This document shows, in pieces, positions 14,505-18,306 of a stretch of 18,306 nucleotides of DNA. The notes beneath the pieces are model-generated. The model saw only the letters and a list, made by a program, of their open reading frames with translations. It was not told the origin of the DNA and made no database searches. The translations under genes and the position numbers were made by a program. Location: positions 1 through 18,306 of the forward strand of contig CAAFWD010000083.1 in the NCBI GenBank assembly GCA_900766645.1, given 5' to 3'. How positions within the stretch are numbered: the stretch's first letter is position 1; each line of letters starts with the position of its first letter. The stretch is from an uncultured Cetobacterium sp. Its GTDB lineage: Bacteria > Fusobacteriota > Fusobacteriia > Fusobacteriales > Fusobacteriaceae.

Positions 14505-15742
14505 TATTCCTCCATAATTTTTATGATTTTTTCAGAAGCTTCTTGGTTCTTCTTGAAAAAATCTTTTATTTTAACCTCAGAAACAGGATTAGTTTCTAAG
14601 TGATTAATAGCTTTTAAAAATTCATTTTGATCTTTAATTTTATAACCTAAATTTAGGTTTAGAATATCTTTTGATATAGTTTTTACATTTTGTAGATATG
14701 GTCCAAATATAGGAGTTTTACCATAAAAAAGAGGTTCTAATAAACTGTGCCCACCAATATTAACGAGTGTCCCACCTACAAAGGCGATATCACATATAGA
14801 ATAAAACTTTCTAAGGACTCCCATTTTATCTACTAAAATAACATCCACATCTATTGAAGAAGATTTTTTTTCAATATGAGCTTCTATATCAGTAAGCTTT
14901 TTATAAGTTAAACCTGATTCTATAATAAGAGCTTCAATTTCTTCAACTCTTTCTAAGTGTCTAGGGACAATTGCTAAAAGAGTATTATCAAGAGATTTAG
15001 AGACATTAATTATAGTTTGATCTTCCCCTTTTCTAGTACTACCAGCTACAAAAAGTTTTCGATCTCCTAATGAAATTAGTGATTTCAAACTATTTTTTTC
15101 AGCTTCAGAAAACTCTTCAAAGTGAATATCAAATTTTAAATTTCCTGTTGTGAACACTCTATCAATAGGAGCTCCTAAAGACAATATTCTATCACTATCA
15201 ATTTCTGATTGCATACAAAAAGCAGAAATCTTTTTAAAAAGCGGTTTTAAAATCCAAGTTAATTTCTTATATCTAGGAAAACTTTTATTAGATATTCTCC
15301 CATTTACTAAAATTATTTTTGAATCTTTTGCAACAATATTAATAAGATTAGGCCAGATTTCAGTTTCAATAAGAACTAAATATTTTATACTAATTGTTTT
15401 CACAATTCTTTTTAAAATAAAAGCATCGTCCAACGGGAATCTTAAAATTTGAACTCTATTATTTTTAGAGTATTTGTCGCATGCAGTTTTATAGCCGGTA
15501 TCAGTAAAAACTGTTATTAAAATATTTTCAGTTTTATATTTTAAAATTTTTTGAACAAGAGCATCTGAAAGATTTATTTCCCCAACAGAGGAGCAATGAA
15601 CCCAAATGTATTCTTTATTTTTATCTAAAATAGAAAGATCTTGAACAATTCTTTTAAAAACAAATTTTAATTTTTTTGGTGTGAAAATTAGAAAAATAAA
15701 TACAAAGGGATATAAAATTCCTCTTAGTAAATTATAAACCAT
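14504..15742 (-). CDS. waaA: 3-deoxy-D-manno-octulosonic acid (Kdo) transferase
   Basis: Adds Kdo from CMP-Kdo to lipid A precursor at the inner membrane, so this organism makes lipopolysaccharide. One N-terminal membrane anchor (about 5-21) is followed by a GT-B glycosyltransferase. WVHCSSVGE (48-56) holds the catalytic glutamate E55. ETEIWPNL (126-133), NGRIS (147-151) and TGNLKFD (199-205) are family motifs. GGTLVNIGGHSLLEP in the C-terminal half is the donor-site region. Length 412 is close to the usual 420-430. GGAGGA lies just upstream of the ATG. It starts 4 nt after cmk and overlaps trmB by 1 nt. Whether it adds one, two or more Kdo residues cannot be told from the sequence. Confidence 0.94.
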   Translation of the reverse strand: MVYNLLRGILYPFVFIFLIFTPKKLKFVFKRIVQDLSILDKNKEYIWVHCSSVGEINLSDALVQKILKYKTENILITVFTDTGYKTACDKYSKNNRVQILRFPLDDAFILKRIVKTISIKYLVLIETEIWPNLINIVAKDSKIILVNGRISNKSFPRYKKLTWILKPLFKKISAFCMQSEIDSDRILSLGAPIDRVFTTGNLKFDIHFEEFSEAEKNSLKSLISLGDRKLFVAGSTRKGEDQTIINVSKSLDNTLLAIVPRHLERVEEIEALIIESGLTYKKLTDIEAHIEKKSSSIDVDVILVDKMGVLRKFYSICDIAFVGGTLVNIGGHSLLEPLFYGKTPIFGPYLQNVKTISKDILNLNLGYKIKDQNEFLKAINHLETNPVSEVKIKDFFKKNQEASEKIIKIMEE

Positions 15743-15746
15743 GAGT

Positions 15747-16409
15747 TTATCCTCCGATTTTTTCTTTGATTAGCTTAGCTATTGCTTGAGAAGTCTCCTC
15801 TATATTCATAAAGCTTGTATCTATTTCAATAGCATCCTCAGCTTTTTTTAGAGGGCTTTCTTTTCTAGTTGAATCGGTATGATCTCTTTCTAATATTCCC
15901 TTTAAAACTTCTTCAAAATCCTCAGTAATTCCTTTAGATTGATAATCTAAAACTCTTCTTTTTGCTCTTTCTTCAGCAGAAGCAATTAAAAACACTTTAA
16001 GGTCAGCATTAGGAAAAACAACAGTTCCAATATCTCTACCATCTAAAATTACTTTTTTTCCATTACTGATCTCTCTTTGTAATTCAACTAATTTTTCTCT
16101 AACAGATTTTATAGCAGAAACAGGAGAAACAATTTTTGTAACTTCAGGAGTTCTAATGTCTAGTGAAACATCTTCACCATTTAAAAAGAACTTATCTTCT
16201 ATAATATCCATATTTATATTATCTAAAACTTTTTCAACATCATTGGTAGAGTTGAAATCGATATTATTTTTTAACATATATAAAGCTACCATTCTATACA
16301 TAGCACCAGTATCTAAGTATGTAAGACCAAAATCTTTTGCAATGATTTTAGCTATTGTACTTTTTCCGCTTCCAGCAGGACCATCAAGTGCAATAATATA
16401 ATTATTCAT
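15747..16409 (-). CDS. cmk: Cytidylate kinase
   Basis: Phosphorylates CMP and dCMP with ATP. The P-loop GPAGSGKST is at 10-18, followed by LDTGAMYR. LDGRDIGTVVFPNA and the NMP-binding loop RDHTDSTRKESPLKKAEDA are the family signatures. Length is 220 residues from the chosen start. A longer frame begins at 16421 (four extra codons), but that ATG overlaps the prmA stop and has no ribosome-binding site, whereas GGAGGA at 16414-16419 sits 4 nt before the ATG at 16409. The gene lies between prmA (11 nt) and waaA (4 nt). CMP is released when WaaA uses CMP-Kdo, so the pairing makes metabolic sense, as inference. Confidence 0.95.
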   Translation of the reverse strand: MNNYIIALDGPAGSGKSTIAKIIAKDFGLTYLDTGAMYRMVALYMLKNNIDFNSTNDVEKVLDNINMDIIEDKFFLNGEDVSLDIRTPEVTKIVSPVSAIKSVREKLVELQREISNGKKVILDGRDIGTVVFPNADLKVFLIASAEERAKRRVLDYQSKGITEDFEEVLKGILERDHTDSTRKESPLKKAEDAIEIDTSFMNIEETSQAIAKLIKEKIGG

Positions 16410-16413
16410 AAAT

Positions 16414-16419
16414 TCCTCC
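16414..16419 (-). promoter_or_regulatory. Ribosome-binding site that fixes the cmk start
   Basis: GGAGGA on the minus strand, 4 nt before the ATG at 16409-16407. It overlaps the alternative upstream start at 16421, so that start cannot use it. Confidence 0.7.
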
Positions 16420-16420
16420 A

Positions 16421-17350
16421 TTAAGCTTTAATAAGAAGTGCTCTCCACTCTTTATCTCTTTTTATCTCTAAAATTTCAAGTCCTTTTTCCTCAACTTGTT
16501 TTACAATTTCAGGAAGCTTGTCTTCAATTATACCAGAGAAGATTATAAGTCCATCTTTTTTAACAACTTTAAAGATATCTTTTAAAAGAAGAAGAATAAC
16601 ATCAGCAAGAATATTTGCAACAACAACATCAAATTGTTTATCTTGAACAACAGATATTAAATCTCCTAAATATACTTGAGCTTTGTCAGAAGAGATTTTG
16701 TTTAATTCTAAGTTTTCTTTAGTAGATTCAACTGCTAATTCATCAATGTCAGTTCCATAAATATCTGTAGCTCCTAGTTTTTCAGCAGCTATCATTAAAA
16801 TACCAGAACCAGTACCGACATCTATTACAGATTGACCAGGTTGAATATTTTCTTCCATTATTTTTAAACATAAAGATGTAGTTGGATGAGAACCAGTACC
16901 AAAAGCTCTTCCTGGATCTAGTTCAATAACAAGCTCATCATCTTCAGCTTCATATTCTCTCCAAGTTGGTTTTACAACAAATTTCTCACTAACTTTTTCA
17001 GGGAAAAGATATTTTTTCCAACTGTTTTGATAATCCTCTTCTTCATATTCGTAGAAATCAACTGTAAAGATAACGTCATCTCTATCATTGAATCTTTCTT
17101 CGAAAGTGTTTTTAATCATTTCATTTCTTCTTTGAGAATATGGATTCATAGGAAAATAAGCAGCTACAGCATGATCAACCATTAAAAACTGCTTTTCATC
17201 TTTATAAAAATCTAATGGATTTTTAGTTTTTAAAGGTTCATCAATTTTTAAACCTGTAGCACCAAATCCATAGAATATATTTGCAATCTCTTTTTGAGTT
17301 TCTTCGATATTATCACTATCAAATATTACTTTTATTTCAACAACTTTCAT
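16421..17350 (-). CDS. prmA: Ribosomal protein L11 methyltransferase
   Basis: Methylates lysines and the N-terminus of ribosomal protein L11 with S-adenosylmethionine. The N-terminal substrate-recognition domain (about 1-100) is followed by a linker and the catalytic domain. DPGRAFGTGSHPTT (145-158) is the family hallmark. DVGTGSGIL (177-185) is the SAM loop, TDID (200-203) binds the ribose, and NILADV (246-251) is the NxxA-type motif. Length 309 is normal. AGGTAGGT precedes the ATG. It starts 14 nt after ymdB and its stop is 11 nt from the cmk start. Confidence 0.95.
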   Translation of the reverse strand: MKVVEIKVIFDSDNIEETQKEIANIFYGFGATGLKIDEPLKTKNPLDFYKDEKQFLMVDHAVAAYFPMNPYSQRRNEMIKNTFEERFNDRDDVIFTVDFYEYEEEDYQNSWKKYLFPEKVSEKFVVKPTWREYEAEDDELVIELDPGRAFGTGSHPTTSLCLKIMEENIQPGQSVIDVGTGSGILMIAAEKLGATDIYGTDIDELAVESTKENLELNKISSDKAQVYLGDLISVVQDKQFDVVVANILADVILLLLKDIFKVVKKDGLIIFSGIIEDKLPEIVKQVEEKGLEILEIKRDKEWRALLIKA

Positions 17351-17364
17351 TATAACCTACCTAA

Positions 17365-18156
17365 TTAAAAGATTCCTAACTCAATAAGAGAAAGGTTTAT
17401 TCTATCTATTTTTGTACATTCACCAGTTTCATCATCCAATTCAATATCAATTCCATTTATTCTTTCTTTGCCTTCGGCAATTTCAAATCTTTGAGGAAGA
17501 GATGTTAAAAATTTAGGGATAATAGATTCCTTCTTCATTCCAATGATCCCATTATCAGATCCAGTCATACCAACATCTGATATATATCCAGTTCCTTCAG
17601 AAAGGACTTTATTATCTGCTGTTTGAATATGAGTATGAGTTCCATAAACAACAGAAACTTTTCCATCAACATAATTAGCTAAAGCTAGTTTCTCAGAAGT
17701 AGCTTCAGCGTGGAAGTCTACTATAATATGTTTACACTCTTTTCTAAGCTCATCTAAAAGTGAGTTTAAAGTAGTGAATGGGCAATCAATAGGTGGCATA
17801 AACACTCTACCTTGAAGAGAAATCACACCTATTTTATTTCCTTTTCTATCTTTTTGAACTGTATAACCAAATCCAGGAACTCCTTGAGGATAATTATAAG
17901 GACGTAAAACTCTATCACTTCCATCTAAATAATCATAGATCTCTTTTTTATCCCAAATATGGTTTCCACTAGTTATAACATTAACACCCCAGCTTAGTAT
18001 CTCATCACAAAGTTTAGTAGTGATACCAAAACCAGCGGCAGCATTTTCACCGTTAACTATAATAAAATCGTAGTCTGACTTGTTTTTATCTAAGAAAGCC
18101 TTAAGAGTTTTTCTACCAGGGTTTCCAACAACGTCACCAACAACTAAAATTCTCAT
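17365..18156 (-). CDS. ymdB: YmdB-family metallophosphoesterase (TIGR00282)
   Basis: Binuclear metallophosphoesterase. The Bacillus member hydrolyses 2',3'-cyclic nucleotides and affects motility versus biofilm fate; the exact role here is unknown. Metal ligands are visible in order: D8 (GDVVGNPGR), E37 and N38 (NGENAA), N65 with H66 (SGNHIWD), H149 (DFHAEATSEK) and H174 with H176 (GTHTHIQTAD). The later SDVGMTG motif is also typical. Length 263 matches the family. GAGGT before the ATG is the ribosome-binding site. It is the first gene of the minus-strand operon, directly behind the promoter at 18195-18200. In other low-GC bacteria this gene often follows rny (RNase Y), which is not here. Confidence 0.93.
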   Translation of the reverse strand: MRILVVGDVVGNPGRKTLKAFLDKNKSDYDFIIVNGENAAAGFGITTKLCDEILSWGVNVITSGNHIWDKKEIYDYLDGSDRVLRPYNYPQGVPGFGYTVQKDRKGNKIGVISLQGRVFMPPIDCPFTTLNSLLDELRKECKHIIVDFHAEATSEKLALANYVDGKVSVVYGTHTHIQTADNKVLSEGTGYISDVGMTGSDNGIIGMKKESIIPKFLTSLPQRFEIAEGKERINGIDIELDDETGECTKIDRINLSLIELGIF

Positions 18157-18194
18157 TATTTACCTCATTTCTATTATTTATATTACCAAAAAAT

Positions 18195-18223
18195 ATTATA
18201 ACATTTTTTACTAAAAATTAAAA
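18195..18223 (-). promoter_or_regulatory. Extended -10 promoter for the ymdB-to-purA operon
   Basis: On the minus strand TATAAT (18200-18195) is preceded by TG plus one base (TGTTATAAT), an extended -10. The -35 region 17 nt upstream, TTTTAA (18223-18218), is poor. It lies about 40 nt upstream of the ymdB start in otherwise featureless A+T-rich DNA. Confidence 0.6.
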
Positions 18224-18256
18224 CTTAAAAAATAATTTTAAAAAATAGAAAGAGAG

Positions 18257-18285
18257 TTGACAAATGATGCAAAAAAGTATATCAT
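18257..18285 (+). promoter_or_regulatory. Strong divergent promoter leading out of the window
   Basis: A consensus TTGACA (18257-18262), a 17-nt spacer and TATCAT (18280-18285, one mismatch to TATAAT). It faces right, away from ymdB. No coding start is visible in the last 21 nt, so the gene it serves lies beyond the window. The 18157-18306 gap holds this promoter and the minus-strand one and nothing else I can see. Confidence 0.7.
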
Positions 18286-18306
18286 AATAGTGTAAAATAA
18301 ATTAAA

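Noticed and set aside
15150..15452. 100-codon plus-strand frame within waaA
   Set aside because: Lies wholly inside a well-supported gene on the other strand and has no start signal.
16410..16421. Four-codon longer cmk start
   Set aside because: That ATG overlaps the prmA stop and the only ribosome-binding site lies downstream of it, serving the ATG at 16409.
1..18306. Mobile element, prophage, CRISPR, tRNA, rRNA or defence genes
   Set aside because: No transposase, integrase, direct-repeat array, tRNA cloverleaf or known defence domain was seen; genes are contiguous housekeeping operons with consistent composition.

Overview
The window is a compact, low-GC chromosomal segment (very A+T-rich by eye) from a Gram-negative bacterium. 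It carries waaA, the Kdo transferase of lipopolysaccharide assembly, together with genes usually seen in low-GC anaerobes or Firmicutes-like genomes (rex, a PheB-type ACT protein, ymdB, an apt-rel pair). That mix, the strong AGGAGG ribosome-binding sites and the codon use suggest a member of Fusobacteriota (Fusobacterium/Cetobacterium-like). This is inference from gene content, not a database match. I see no mobile element, phage gene, CRISPR array, rRNA or tRNA. No gap exceeds about 150 bases.

Plus strand, 1-10259. A first block is fmt, rex, folD, a PheB/UPF0735 ACT-domain gene and accB, closed by a clear rho-independent terminator at 3462-3488. A recognisable promoter (3516-3544) then starts a second block: a CNNM/CorC-type membrane protein with CBS domains, a DUF502 membrane protein, a TPR lipoprotein, apt, a GC-rich hairpin, the bifunctional (p)ppGpp synthetase/hydrolase rel, and tgt. 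It ends at a bidirectional terminator at 10264-10296.

Minus strand, 18156 down to 10271. An extended -10 promoter at 18195-18200 appears to drive ymdB, prmA, cmk, waaA, trmB and purA, which are packed with 1-nt overlaps or very short gaps. After a hairpin (12474-12497) come a type I L-asparaginase, a 69-residue uncharacterised protein and a second, monofunctional RelA/SpoT-domain synthetase whose stop codon lies inside the shared terminator. A strong divergent promoter at 18257-18285 points out of the window to the right.

Themes. FolD makes the formyl-folate pool that Fmt spends on initiator tRNA, with the NADH sensor Rex between them. Fmt, Tgt, TrmB and PrmA all act on the translation machinery. 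Apt, PurA and the two alarmone synthetases concern purine nucleotides, and asparaginase yields the aspartate that PurA consumes. This is mostly ordinary housekeeping DNA. The most interesting part is the asparaginase / small protein / alarmone synthetase operon and its arrangement opposite rel-tgt. I did not find a convincing new defence or mobile system.
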